Shown: positions 36,338 to 46,000 of the stretch, in pieces
How positions within the stretch are numbered: position 1 is the first letter of the stretch
Layout of the letters: each line of letters opens with the position of its first letter
Source of the DNA: Candidatus Poribacteria bacterium
Lineage (GTDB): Bacteria > Poribacteria > WGA-4E > WGA-3G
Reading direction: 5' to 3'
Assembly: GCA_003635315.1 (NCBI GenBank)
Contig: PYJD01000010.1
Span: forward strand, 124,001 to 188,000
DNA: 64,000 nucleotides
Translations under genes and position numbers: made by a program
The notes under the pieces: generated by a model
The model's database searches: none
Seen by the model: only the letters and a program-made list of their open reading frames with translations
Told to the model about the DNA's origin: nothing

Positions 36338-38857
36338 CTATCTAATCACTGCTAACTTGTGAATACTCTCTACAACTTCATCCTCAAGCATAGCACGAAT
36401 TTTATAGAAATAAACCCCATTTGCCAACGGGTTTCCTTCTGCATCTTGTGCATCCCATTCTTCTTCATTATATCCCTCTTTCGCAGATATTTCGTTCAAT
36501 ATTTGAATACGACGACCTGATGCAGTATATATCGTTATCTCAACCTCATCTGCTTCAAGACTCAATATATAGGTAAAAGTCGTTTCTCTTTTCAGAGGAT
36601 TCGGGTAATTATGTACCTCACGGATAAGGAATTCTGTTTTTTCTGGAGAAAAACTCTCATCATGCTGTTGTAAGGTTCGGTAATCATAAGAGTTAAGCCA
36701 TTCCACCTCATTTTGTAGTGTCTTCACCAATTCAAACTCATTGGTCTGATGTGAATATCCAAACAGTGGAACAAACTCATGAATTTGTTTTATCAAGGGT
36801 TGGATGGATTTTGAAAACTCACCAGCACTTGAAAGTTTGGCATTGATAGCAGAACCGGTGTTATATTCATACCCAAGTGCAATGGCTTCAACCAGTTTCT
36901 GTCGACTTTGGAACAATAATTCCCATATTCTCATTAAATAGACTGCATCCATCAGATCCTGTAAGGCTTCTAAATCTACAGGGGAAGCGATTTCTTTCGC
37001 TGCTAACATTTCGTTAGCAGCACGTAACTGTGGGGCTAATAATGAAGTGAAACGGTTTACCGCGGTCTGTGCGATCTTTAATTCCGGAATTAAAAGAGTA
37101 TTTTCAATTGCCTTAGGACCGATGAGATTCCAAAAACGTGTCGCCAGACCGGCTGAACCACTACCATAACTGCCACCTATTGTAAGAGAATAGGCATAAT
37201 CTGAGAAATAACTTGATAATGTCCAACTGTTAATACGTAAGGCACTTAATATAAGGTCTGCTGCTTCTTTATTCCCATAACGTGCCATTAACTCATTCTC
37301 TAATAATTGTTGTGAATCAAGTTGTATATTCCAATTTAAGCCTGCACTGACTAAACGGTCAAGATAACCTAAACCTTGGGTTGCCCCTTGTATAGTAAAA
37401 CCACTTAGTCCATTAACTTCTGGTGTGTTTGCAAGTTTTCGTACACCTTGTACAAACAGATCGCTTTCAATCATCCAAAAAGGCATTACCTCCTCAACAT
37501 CGTGTGATAAGACAATATACTGATGTCCCATCTCACCGAGTGCATTCATTTGCGGAATTGAGATATTCGGATCAACGACTGGTTCACCATCTGCCCCCCA
37601 TTTTTGTGAGAAAATCGTGCCTTTTGGTAATTGTCTGGCATAACGACCATCAGGATCCTGCAACCAACTGCTGTCATACCCGCTTAAATAAAACTTAAAA
37701 TTAGGACGTTCTTCTCGTGCTGCCTTAATAATTGTAAAGTATACATCCCATAGTTTAGCTTGCCCTTGTGGGGTTCGATCTCCACAGTCCGGACAATTAC
37801 ATGCACGCGTCTCATGTCCCCATGACCGCAGGTGAAATCCAGCTAAACTTGGATAGGTTTTAAGGATTTCTTTCGTTAATTTTCGAGCTAAAGTATGAAA
37901 TTCTGGTTTTGACCAGCAAAAGGGTCGATACGATACTTCATTACGAGATGCCCCATAGAGAACTTCTGGTCCCAATAAATCTGGACGGGTTTTGATGAGA
38001 GCTTCCGTTGGTTCACCCGTTAAATACATAAAAAGATATGCATCTATGCCGCGTGATTTTAATTCTTTAAACCTATTTTGCAGAGATGTAATTCGTTCTA
38101 ACCGTTGGTCGCGAGGTTCGTCTTGAAGTGTCGAGAACTCAGGTGTGTCAACGTATTTAAATGCAGTACCAAATCCATCCTCTATTCCTGTACCTGTCCA
38201 AACTCCTTCACCACCACTCATATTAACACGGTGTCTTGCAAGCCAGTTTGGATCATCTATCTCTAAAACTGCTCGTACTGGATAAAATGGGTTAGAAATC
38301 TCATCAAGAAATGGAATTCGTAGTGTGTCATCCAATTGAACATGGATATCCGGATGTACAGGATGTAGTCCTGTTAATGCTGTTATACATGCCTCAATAA
38401 ATCCGTAGACCCCATATATGACACCTCGTGAGGTTGGTGAAACTATTACAATTACTACCTCGGTGCCAAGATCAATAGACTTTAACTGGTAACCTTCCTC
38501 ATCCAATTCATCAGAAATTTTAAAATCTCCAGCTGATTGAAGAGATCGAATGGTCGGATTCGTGGTGGGTGTTCCTAACACAATTACTGTGGGAGTTTCA
38601 GTAGATTGTTGGTTGGTAAGGATCTTAAGATGAGTGCCAGTAACCTTTTGAATAAATGTTTGTATCTCTGTAGCTGCAAAATGTTCTTGATTAGAAGCAT
38701 TAGCACCGATTTGAATTGTTGCTTGGGAGGTGTTTGAGATTACTATCGGTATTTCATCTGCATAAACATCATTAGATAAGAAAATAAGACAAAATACAAT
38801 AATAACGTATAGATTCGAGCCAATCCCAGAATTTCTTACCAATGAATTAGTGTGCAT
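36338..38857 (-). CDS. Secreted GH20/GH67-like glycosidase-type protein with C-terminal FlgD-like domain
   Basis: 839 residues from the chosen start. A signal peptide covers residues 1-34 (LYVIIVFCLIFLSNDVYA). The next part is an N-terminal domain like those of alpha-glucuronidases and hexosaminidases (TEIQTFIQKVTGTHLKIL, around 65). A TIM-barrel-like central region contains YLFMYLTGEPTE, FHLRSWGHETRACNCPDC and KFYLSGYD. The end is a FlgD-Ig-like module (NYPNPLKRETTFTYILS to SIHKLAVIR) related to, but different from, the YPNPFNPETW form. I start at 38857 (MHTNSLV); an upstream in-frame ATG at 38893 lies deeper inside the transporter gene. It overlaps the transporter stop by 11 bases, so the two are probably co-translated. 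Substrate unknown, probably an acidic glycan. Confidence 0.75.
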   Translation of the reverse strand: MHTNSLVRNSGIGSNLYVIIVFCLIFLSNDVYADEIPIVISNTSQATIQIGANASNQEHFAATEIQTFIQKVTGTHLKILTNQQSTETPTVIVLGTPTTNPTIRSLQSAGDFKISDELDEEGYQLKSIDLGTEVVIVIVSPTSRGVIYGVYGFIEACITALTGLHPVHPDIHVQLDDTLRIPFLDEISNPFYPVRAVLEIDDPNWLARHRVNMSGGEGVWTGTGIEDGFGTAFKYVDTPEFSTLQDEPRDQRLERITSLQNRFKELKSRGIDAYLFMYLTGEPTEALIKTRPDLLGPEVLYGASRNEVSYRPFCWSKPEFHTLARKLTKEILKTYPSLAGFHLRSWGHETRACNCPDCGDRTPQGQAKLWDVYFTIIKAAREERPNFKFYLSGYDSSWLQDPDGRYARQLPKGTIFSQKWGADGEPVVDPNISIPQMNALGEMGHQYIVLSHDVEEVMPFWMIESDLFVQGVRKLANTPEVNGLSGFTIQGATQGLGYLDRLVSAGLNWNIQLDSQQLLENELMARYGNKEAADLILSALRINSWTLSSYFSDYAYSLTIGGSYGSGSAGLATRFWNLIGPKAIENTLLIPELKIAQTAVNRFTSLLAPQLRAANEMLAAKEIASPVDLEALQDLMDAVYLMRIWELLFQSRQKLVEAIALGYEYNTGSAINAKLSSAGEFSKSIQPLIKQIHEFVPLFGYSHQTNEFELVKTLQNEVEWLNSYDYRTLQQHDESFSPEKTEFLIREVHNYPNPLKRETTFTYILSLEADEVEITIYTASGRRIQILNEISAKEGYNEEEWDAQDAEGNPLANGVYFYKIRAMLEDEVVESIHKLAVIR

Positions 38858-39596
38858 GGTCGTGTTCGATGCCTGGAATGAAAATATAGGCACACAGTGT
38901 AATAATTAATCCTATAACAAAAGCCAATTTTGCAGTATAGTGTATTTTCCCATCAGTTTTAACTGTGCCGCCTTGAATTCCATCCATTACAACATGTAGT
39001 AATGTTCCTGCAGCAAAAACTGTAATATATTCGATTAGACCATGTAAAATACCTTCAAGCAATTGTTTACCAACATACGCACCAATAAACGGGGCAATTA
39101 TTAGCGGAGTAAGTCTGAATAGTGTCTGTGTTCCTCCATAGATATTACGAATGGGTGTTGCGATTACAGTTGCTACCGGAAGTCTATGGATTAGAATTGC
39201 CAACGCAAGAACTAAACCAAATTCCTTGTCTTCAGATGCAACACTTAGATTGAATCCATCTCCAATGGAATGTATAGATAAACCGATAAGTGTAATATTC
39301 ACTCGCCAGTTAGTTTTTTGTTTATCTTTTTCTTCGTTTGTAAGTTGCTTTCCTAACCAATATGTTGACTTATCTAATAACCATATAAATAAAAATCCAG
39401 ACCACAACACAACTATTGTCCAATATCTGTGTTCATTAATCTGATGAACCATCAGCATTAATACAAAACCGAGTACAGCACCCGCTGTTAATCCGAATAC
39501 TGAACGGAATTCCCATTCTCTTGCTTTAAAAATAAGCGCAATTCCACCACCCACCAATACTGTTAGGGTTGCTATAGACAGATATATTATTAACAT
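38847..39596 (-). CDS. ZIP-family metal transporter
   Basis: About 249 residues with eight predicted membrane helices. The ZIP signature in helix 4 is SIHSIGDGFNLSVA (His and Asp for metal). Helix 5 holds ILIHRLPVATVIA, the second metal-binding His position. The C-terminus ends in HDHAH, a possible metal-binding tail. It moves zinc, iron or manganese across the inner membrane, usually inward. I prefer the ATG at 39596 because the longer frame to 39632 starts with TTG. The glycosidase-like gene overlaps its end. It is divergent from the TonB receptors at 39832, which suggests metal or metal-complex uptake, but co-regulation is not shown. Confidence 0.82.
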   Translation of the reverse strand: MLIIYLSIATLTVLVGGGIALIFKAREWEFRSVFGLTAGAVLGFVLMLMVHQINEHRYWTIVVLWSGFLFIWLLDKSTYWLGKQLTNEEKDKQKTNWRVNITLIGLSIHSIGDGFNLSVASEDKEFGLVLALAILIHRLPVATVIATPIRNIYGGTQTLFRLTPLIIAPFIGAYVGKQLLEGILHGLIEYITVFAAGTLLHVVMDGIQGGTVKTDGKIHYTAKLAFVIGLIITLCAYIFIPGIEHDHAH

Positions 39597-39674
39597 AAGT
39601 ATCAATATATCAGTTTTTTCGCTTGATTTCAAGTGAAACTATGCTATACTCTCATTTGAATCGGTAAGAAGCTA

Positions 39675-39693
39675 TCAATTACCTTTGTAATTG
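39675..39693. promoter_or_regulatory. Small hairpin between the ZIP and TonB-receptor genes
   Basis: CAATTAC-CTTT-GTAATTG is a seven-base-pair palindrome in the 235-base divergent spacer. It could be an operator or a transcript hairpin. No known binding-site family (for example Fur) is recognised. Confidence 0.35.
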
Positions 39694-39831
39694 AACTTAG
39701 AATTCATTAAACTTAAATACATATTTTGAGTCTAAAGGGAATGTAATATAATAAATAGTTAAACTTGAGTCGTTCTAATTGTTAATCTTCAAACGACCTT
39801 CAAGGAATTACCTAAGGAGTCTAATTCTTCT

Positions 39832-42576
39832 ATGAAAGGAAAACGAATTTTTAAAGCGATTTTACTTACACTCATTATTGCTTTTTCAGTTTCATTAGTT
39901 CACTTTTCTACTGCAATTGCACAAGAAGAAGCAGAAGAGGAATCAATGGAAACAGCCTCTGATGAAGGTGTTGCTGAACTTGAAAGTGTAGTTGTCGTTG
40001 GTACACGCGCTAAGCCTCGTTCTATTTTGGATTCAGCGGTACCAATCGATATTGTGTCAAATGAAGCCTTTGAAAAACAGGGTGGCGCGGATCTGCCCGA
40101 TCTGCTGAGAACTTTGGTTCCATCCTATAACGTCAATACGCAGCCGATTAGTGATGCATCAACAGTAGTCCGTCCGGCGAATTTACGAGGACTCGCCCCA
40201 GACCATACACTGGTACTCGTTAATAGCAAGCGACGCCACCGTGCCGCAGTGATTCACTGGCTCGGGAACGGTTTGTCTGATGGTTCACAGGGACCTGACC
40301 TGGCACCTATTCCCGCAATTGCTCTGCAACAGGTAGAAGTCCTCCGTGATGGCGCATCCGCACAATACGGTTCTGATGCCATTGCTGGTGTGATGAACTT
40401 TCGATTAAAAGACAATTATGATGGCGGTTCGATTGAATTTAAACCCGGTATCTACCAATTCGGCGACGGTAGACAATTTGCACTCGCCGGCAACATCGGT
40501 TTAGGGGGACCAGACGCATGGACAAGCCTCAGTGTTGAATACGGTGGTGCTGATCCAACCATCCGGTCTGTCCAACGTACTGATGCTATAAACTTGATTA
40601 ACGCAGGCAATTTCAGTGTGAAAGACCCCGCGCAAATTTGGGGTCAGCCGATTATTGAGAATGATGTCAAATTGTTTGCTAACTACGGGGCTACCATCAC
40701 GGATACCATCGATTTCTATGGGCATGCCAACTACGCAAATAAGCGCGTCGAAGGTGGGTTCTATTTCCGAAACCCAAACACTCGTAATGGCGTGTTTAGC
40801 CCAAGCGGGAAGGATCATATGTTACTCGTCGGGGATTTGCGAGGGTTGACAGAAGAGATGGAAGCCTGGGAAGACCGAAAGGAAGCCTGGGAAGCCGAAA
40901 ATGCAGCAGCAGTGGAAGCCGGCGAAACTTTTCCCGAACTCTCACCTCACGATGCTGACGATATCCCAATAACCGATCACGTTCCGGATCCCGAAAAATT
41001 GCAAGCCGTTAAAAATGACCCGAATCTATTCAATTTTCAAGAGATGTTCCCAGGCGGATTCACCCCCAGATTCGGTGCATTCATGTTGGATAGTTCTGTC
41101 GTCATTGGCGTGAAAGGCACCGCGTTCGGAGACTCCTTGGGTAACGACTTAACTTGGGATCTGAGCGGCTCTTTTGGACGCAACCATGCTGATTTCTTTA
41201 TCTTCAATACCGTTAATGCTTCGCTCGGTCCAGATACACCGACCTATTTTGATCCGGGTGATTATATCCAGACGGATTATAACCTCAACTTCGATGTAAC
41301 CTATCCACTCAACGACATGGTATTCCTCGCCTCTGGTTTGGAATATCGGGACGAAGGATTTGAAATCATAGAGGGTGAACGCGAATCCCATCAGATCGGA
41401 CCCCTCGCAGCGCAAGGCTTTACGGCTGCATCCAACGGATTTTCGGGGTTCAGCCCAGTTGCGGCAGGCAAGTGGCACCGTTACAACATTGCCGCCTATG
41501 TGGAAACTGAAATCAGACCGATTGATCCGCTCCTGATCGCGCTGGCTGTACGCGGCGAACAATTTGAGATTTTCGGTAGCACCCTGAACTACAAAGCCGC
41601 TGCAAACTACAAGGTTACGGAAACGATGCGGTTGCGCGGAAGTTATAGTAGTGGGTTCCGTGCACCCACACCCGGACAGCAAAATACCTTCAACATTACC
41701 ACTGAATACGATTTTGAGAAGGGTGATCTCGTTAATAAAGGAACAATTCCTTCTACTAACGCTGCTGTCGGTGTGGTGACTGGTGAGGAAGATAACTCGC
41801 TTGATCCGGAAACATCAAATAACCTCACTGCTGGGTTTACCGTCGATATTCTGGGGGTAAACTTCACTGCTGATATTTTTGATATTCGGCTGAAAAACCG
41901 GTTATCGGTATCACAACACTATCAATTGGAAGACTCACAGAAGGCGCAGCTTATCGAGGAAGGTGTAACGAGTGCAGCGAATCTGGAAACATTCCAGTTC
42001 TTTATCAATGACTTCAATACCACAACCCAAGGTTTTGACTTTGTCGTCACAGCACCAATATCGAATGGTACCCTCATTGCCGTGTATAACTTCACTTCAA
42101 CAGAGGTTACCCATATCGAGATCGACGGAGAACTCGTCGAATTAACTTCTGAATTTGATGATCCTGATTATATACGTTGGGATGACGCCACACTGGACGC
42201 CCATCGAACCAGGGAACTGGAAGAGAATTTACCCAAACACCGTGCCAGCCTGACGCTCGCTCAATCCATAACCGATGGATGGGGAGTTATCGGGCGCGCC
42301 AATTATTTCAGTGGTTGGTTCGATTCTGAAGATTACTTACAGAATCCAAACGAAGAAGGCACTGGAGAATACACTGGAAAGGTTACTGTCGACTTGGAAA
42401 CCACTTACACCGTGGCTTCCGGATTGGCACTCACGCTCGGTGGAAGAAATATCCTTAATACCTATCCAGATGAAAATCCCAATGGTGCTGATTCTGTCGG
42501 CAACAAATATGGGCAATTCAGTCCTTTCGGTTTTGATGGTGCTTTCTGGTACGCAAAAGTTGGCTATAGTTTCTAA
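39832..42576 (+). CDS. TonB-dependent outer-membrane receptor
   Basis: 914 residues. A signal peptide (1-30, ending STAIAQ) is followed by an acidic linker and a TonB-box-like VVVVGTRA at about 53. The plug domain runs about 60-170 with the family motif LRDGASAQYGSDAIAGVMNF. The barrel runs to the terminal aromatic FWYAKVGYSF. It imports a substrate, with energy from TonB, across the outer membrane. Compared with its tandem paralogue it has an insertion around 345-380 rich in Glu/Ala (EAWEDRKEAWEAENAA). Base composition is visibly richer in G+C than in the neighbour copy (for example 41461-41520 is 53% against about 40% at the matching place), suggesting transfer or gene conversion from another lineage. 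Confidence 0.93.
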   Translation: MKGKRIFKAILLTLIIAFSVSLVHFSTAIAQEEAEEESMETASDEGVAELESVVVVGTRAKPRSILDSAVPIDIVSNEAFEKQGGADLPDLLRTLVPSYNVNTQPISDASTVVRPANLRGLAPDHTLVLVNSKRRHRAAVIHWLGNGLSDGSQGPDLAPIPAIALQQVEVLRDGASAQYGSDAIAGVMNFRLKDNYDGGSIEFKPGIYQFGDGRQFALAGNIGLGGPDAWTSLSVEYGGADPTIRSVQRTDAINLINAGNFSVKDPAQIWGQPIIENDVKLFANYGATITDTIDFYGHANYANKRVEGGFYFRNPNTRNGVFSPSGKDHMLLVGDLRGLTEEMEAWEDRKEAWEAENAAAVEAGETFPELSPHDADDIPITDHVPDPEKLQAVKNDPNLFNFQEMFPGGFTPRFGAFMLDSSVVIGVKGTAFGDSLGNDLTWDLSGSFGRNHADFFIFNTVNASLGPDTPTYFDPGDYIQTDYNLNFDVTYPLNDMVFLASGLEYRDEGFEIIEGERESHQIGPLAAQGFTAASNGFSGFSPVAAGKWHRYNIAAYVETEIRPIDPLLIALAVRGEQFEIFGSTLNYKAAANYKVTETMRLRGSYSSGFRAPTPGQQNTFNITTEYDFEKGDLVNKGTIPSTNAAVGVVTGEEDNSLDPETSNNLTAGFTVDILGVNFTADIFDIRLKNRLSVSQHYQLEDSQKAQLIEEGVTSAANLETFQFFINDFNTTTQGFDFVVTAPISNGTLIAVYNFTSTEVTHIEIDGELVELTSEFDDPDYIRWDDATLDAHRTRELEENLPKHRASLTLAQSITDGWGVIGRANYFSGWFDSEDYLQNPNEEGTGEYTGKVTVDLETTYTVASGLALTLGGRNILNTYPDENPNGADSVGNKYGQFSPFGFDGAFWYAKVGYSF

Positions 42577-42699
42577 ATATATTACCTAATACTTTGGTCG
42601 GCGTGTAAGTTAGCTGTTTTCATTAGCAGATAACACACGCCTTCCTATTTTTAAGACATGTTGTAATTCCAATGATTTGACACTAAAAGGGAGAATATT

Positions 42700-45291
42700 G
42701 TGAATACTACACCTACCTTTAAATTCCTTCGTAACGCATTTTGCTTGATTTTGGTCGTTTCTGTTGCTCTTATACCTACTACAGACATTCTTGCTTCTAA
42801 TCATGAAACTGATACAGAATTAAATCAAATTGTTGAACTCGAAGGTATGGTTATTGTGGGCAGACGGGATAAACCTCGGTCTATTTTAGATTCTGCTGTT
42901 CCAATTGATGTCCTACCGAGTGAAGATATTACCAATCAAGGTATATCAGATTTGCCCGATCTAATACGAAATTTAGTTCCATCATATAATGTTAATGCAC
43001 AACCGATAGCAGACGCAGCTACTGTTGTACGTCCTGCAAATCTTCGTGGGTTAGCACCCGATCACACACTGTTACTTGTCAATGGTAAAAGAAGACACCG
43101 TGCTTCCGTTATTACATGGTTAGGGAATGGACTTTCTGATGGTTCACAAGGTGCTGATCTTTCTCCTATCCCTTCTATTGCATTAAAGCAGGTTGAAGTA
43201 TTGAGAGATGGTGCATCTGCACAATACGGTTCAGATGCTATAGCTGGGGTGATGAACTTGCAATTGAAAGATAATTATAATGGTGGATCAATAGAACTAA
43301 AACCCGGAATATATCAAGCCGGAGACGGACTCACCTATAATGTTGCTGGAAATATCGGGTTAGGGACAGAAGATCTCTGGACTAACCTGAGTATAGAATA
43401 CGGAGGGGCAGATGAGACCGACCGTTCCATACAACGTGATGATGCCGCTGCATTAATCGCTGCTGGAAATACAGATGTTGCAGACCCCGCACAACCGTGG
43501 GGACATCCCATCATCAGGAACGATGTTAAGTTCTTTGGAAACTTTGGTTCAACAATCGCTGAGAATGTTAATGTATATGGACATGCTAATTACGCTCAGA
43601 AACAAGTTGAAGGGGGATTCTATTTCCGTAATCCGAATACACGTGGGGCTGTCTTTAGTAATGATGATGGTGAAACCTTATTAGTCGGTCGGATTGGGGG
43701 TGAAGGTGAGATTCCTGTCGTGAATATTGCTGACAATGTGCCTGATCCAGTTGCATTAAAGCAAGTATTAGATGACCCAAATCTATTCACATTTCAAAAA
43801 CTTTTTCCAGGGGGATTTACCCCACGGTTTGGGGCAGACACACAAGATACATCCCTGCTTTTTGGACTCAAAGGTACACTTATAGAACAAATTGTTTGGG
43901 ATTTAAGTGCATACTATGGACGACACGCTTCAGATTTCTTTATCAAAAATACTGTAAATGCATCACTTGGACCGGATACCCCAACAGAATTTAATCCCGG
44001 AGACTATATCCAAGCGGATTCCAGTTTCAACCTTGATTTTACATTACCTATACGGAACAGCATATCACTGGCTGCTGGCGGAGAATATAGGACTGAGACT
44101 TTTGAAATCATACAAGGTCAAGAAGAATCCTGGAAAATTGGTCCACTTGCCATTCAAGGCTTTAGTTCTGGTTCTAATGGTTTCCCTGGATTCAGCGATA
44201 TTGCTGAAGGTAAATGGTCACGATCAAACTTTGCAAGTTATTTAGAGAGTCAATTAACTCCCTTGGAATATTGGACAGTGATTGGTGCTCTTAGAGGTGA
44301 ATACTTCGATGATTTCGGGAGTACTCTCAATTATAAAGTGGCAACAAACTTCGGTTTGAAGGATTTTATAAAATCCCTGGTCTCGGTTAATCCAGACCTC
44401 GATCTAAGAGTTCGAGGAAGTTATAGCACAGGGTTTAGAGCACCAACGCCGGGACAACAAAATGCCTTTAATGTAACTACAGAATTCGGTGAGAATAATA
44501 CTTTGGTGAATAAGGGAACTATCCCTTCTACACATGGTGCTGCAAGTTTAGTCGGTGGTAAAGCACTTGAACCCGAAAAATCCATGAACTATACTGTTGG
44601 CGGCGTAATTAATCATGCCATTGCAAGTCTTACTGTGGATTTCTTCAATGTAAAAGTTGAAGATCGGTTAGCACCTTCAAGAGACTTCAACCGTGGTGAG
44701 GATATCACTGAAGAACAGATTCAGCAACTTGTTGATGAAGGTATTACCAGCGCAGGTAATTTGCAAGAGTTCAGGTTTTTTACAAATGAATTTGAAACCA
44801 ACACGCAAGGTATTGATGTAATACTCACTGCACCTGTATTAAATGGTAGATTAAGTGTAGCATATAACTATACATCCACTGAGGTAACAGATTTTAATCC
44901 TAATATACTCAACGAGGTGCGTGTTAATCTTATTCAAGAAGGTGTTCCCCGTCATCGAGGAAATATCACCATTGCACAAACTCTCGTTGATAACCTTGGA
45001 GTAATGGGTAGAGTTAACTATTACGGTCCTTGGTATGAAAATGCAGTCGGTGCCCAAACCTATGGTGGAGCATTCTTGGTTGATCTGGAAGCAAACTATA
45101 CAGTTGCAACTGATATTGGTATTACGTTGGGTGTTAACAATTTACTGAATGTTGAACCCGATAATGTAATTGAAGCTGATCCAGATATAGATAACTTCAC
45201 AGGGGCAATCGTTGGTAGACCGTTTGGTGAATACAGTCCTTACGGTTTTGGTGGCGCATTCTGGTATACAAAAATTGGATATAACTTCTAA
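42700..45291 (+). CDS. TonB-dependent outer-membrane receptor
   Basis: 863 residues, tandem paralogue of the preceding receptor, 124 bases downstream, with a GTG start after GGGAGAA. The signal peptide covers about 1-32 (ending DILAS), then MVIVGRRDKPRS (TonB-box region), then a plug with LRDGASAQYGSDAIAGVMNLQ. The barrel ends in FWYTKIGYNF. The two proteins align over nearly the whole length, with local differences in barrel loops, so each may take up a different ligand. Its base composition matches the AT-rich window. A short fragment at 44851 in reverse is an accidental frame. Ligand unknown. Confidence 0.93.
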   Translation: MNTTPTFKFLRNAFCLILVVSVALIPTTDILASNHETDTELNQIVELEGMVIVGRRDKPRSILDSAVPIDVLPSEDITNQGISDLPDLIRNLVPSYNVNAQPIADAATVVRPANLRGLAPDHTLLLVNGKRRHRASVITWLGNGLSDGSQGADLSPIPSIALKQVEVLRDGASAQYGSDAIAGVMNLQLKDNYNGGSIELKPGIYQAGDGLTYNVAGNIGLGTEDLWTNLSIEYGGADETDRSIQRDDAAALIAAGNTDVADPAQPWGHPIIRNDVKFFGNFGSTIAENVNVYGHANYAQKQVEGGFYFRNPNTRGAVFSNDDGETLLVGRIGGEGEIPVVNIADNVPDPVALKQVLDDPNLFTFQKLFPGGFTPRFGADTQDTSLLFGLKGTLIEQIVWDLSAYYGRHASDFFIKNTVNASLGPDTPTEFNPGDYIQADSSFNLDFTLPIRNSISLAAGGEYRTETFEIIQGQEESWKIGPLAIQGFSSGSNGFPGFSDIAEGKWSRSNFASYLESQLTPLEYWTVIGALRGEYFDDFGSTLNYKVATNFGLKDFIKSLVSVNPDLDLRVRGSYSTGFRAPTPGQQNAFNVTTEFGENNTLVNKGTIPSTHGAASLVGGKALEPEKSMNYTVGGVINHAIASLTVDFFNVKVEDRLAPSRDFNRGEDITEEQIQQLVDEGITSAGNLQEFRFFTNEFETNTQGIDVILTAPVLNGRLSVAYNYTSTEVTDFNPNILNEVRVNLIQEGVPRHRGNITIAQTLVDNLGVMGRVNYYGPWYENAVGAQTYGGAFLVDLEANYTVATDIGITLGVNNLLNVEPDNVIEADPDIDNFTGAIVGRPFGEYSPYGFGGAFWYTKIGYNF

Positions 45292-45541
45292 GTATATTAG
45301 AACTTAATTGTTCCTCCTATCTGCTATCACAGTCACGTTAGAGATACACTGGACAAATCCTCCGTATAAGGATTAACAACTCAATTCGTCTATACCTTGG
45401 TTGTTTGTGCAAATATTAGCCAATTAACACGCCATTCCTCCATCAATCTCATGTAATTATTAAGGTGTAAATACAGATAGAAATTTGCATAATCCCACGG
45501 GTTGAAGGCATTTATAGTGAACAATAATATTGATACAACAT

Positions 45542-45775
45542 TTTCTATTGGCACAACATATGTTCGCATCCCACAACTCTTCTGTAGGAGCGAACTCCCG
45601 GTCGCGACCAGGAGGACACTTTCTATTGGCTCAACATATGTTGGCATCCCACAACTCTTCTGTAGGAGCGAACTCCCGGTCGCGACCAAGAGGACATTTT
45701 CTATTGGCACAACATATGTTCGCATCCCACAACTCTTCTGTAGGAGCGAACTCCCGGTCGCGACCAGGAGGACAC
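45542..45775. repeat. Three tandem 78-bp repeats
   Basis: Units begin at 45542, 45620 and 45698 (TTTCTATTGGC). Each ends with a TGTAGGAGCGAACTCCCGGTC-type segment containing GAACTCCCGGTCGCGACC, related to the GTAGGAGCG palindrome family. Differences are few, so expansion is recent. Confidence 0.85.
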
Positions 45776-45912
45776 TCCTACAAGTAAAGTGTCTAATTAA
45801 ATCTAATGTTTACTATAATTCGTTCTTTAGATCCAACAAATTCAATCACTCTATCTATATCAAAATGTATCTTACATGAAGATATTAACCCAAGTTTATT
45901 TAATATATTTAT

Positions 45913-45976
45913 CTAATTATTCTATTTTCTAATTATTCTATTTTCTAATTATTCTATTTTCTAATTATTCTATTTT
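45913..45976. repeat. Four perfect tandem copies of a 16-bp unit
   Basis: CTAATTATTCTATTTT is repeated exactly four times, ending 24 bases before the methyltransferase ATG. It could affect promoter spacing or bending. Copy number variation is likely. Confidence 0.9.
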
Positions 45977-46000
45977 TATTATATAAAGGATTTATACAAT

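Larger units (their letters stand above)
45292..46000. other. Intergenic region with two kinds of tandem repeat
   Basis: No gene is supported. Contents are three 78-bp repeats (45542-45775), four 16-bp repeats (45913-45976), and AT-rich DNA. Because 78 is a multiple of three, the repeats keep several frames open on both strands and create false open frames of 85-125 codons. The promoter of the methyltransferase gene must lie at the right end. Confidence 0.65.

Noticed and set aside
45502..45879. Open frames of 85-125 codons on both strands
   Set aside because: They arise because the repeat period (78) is a multiple of three; the products are repeats of the DNA unit and no ribosome site is present.
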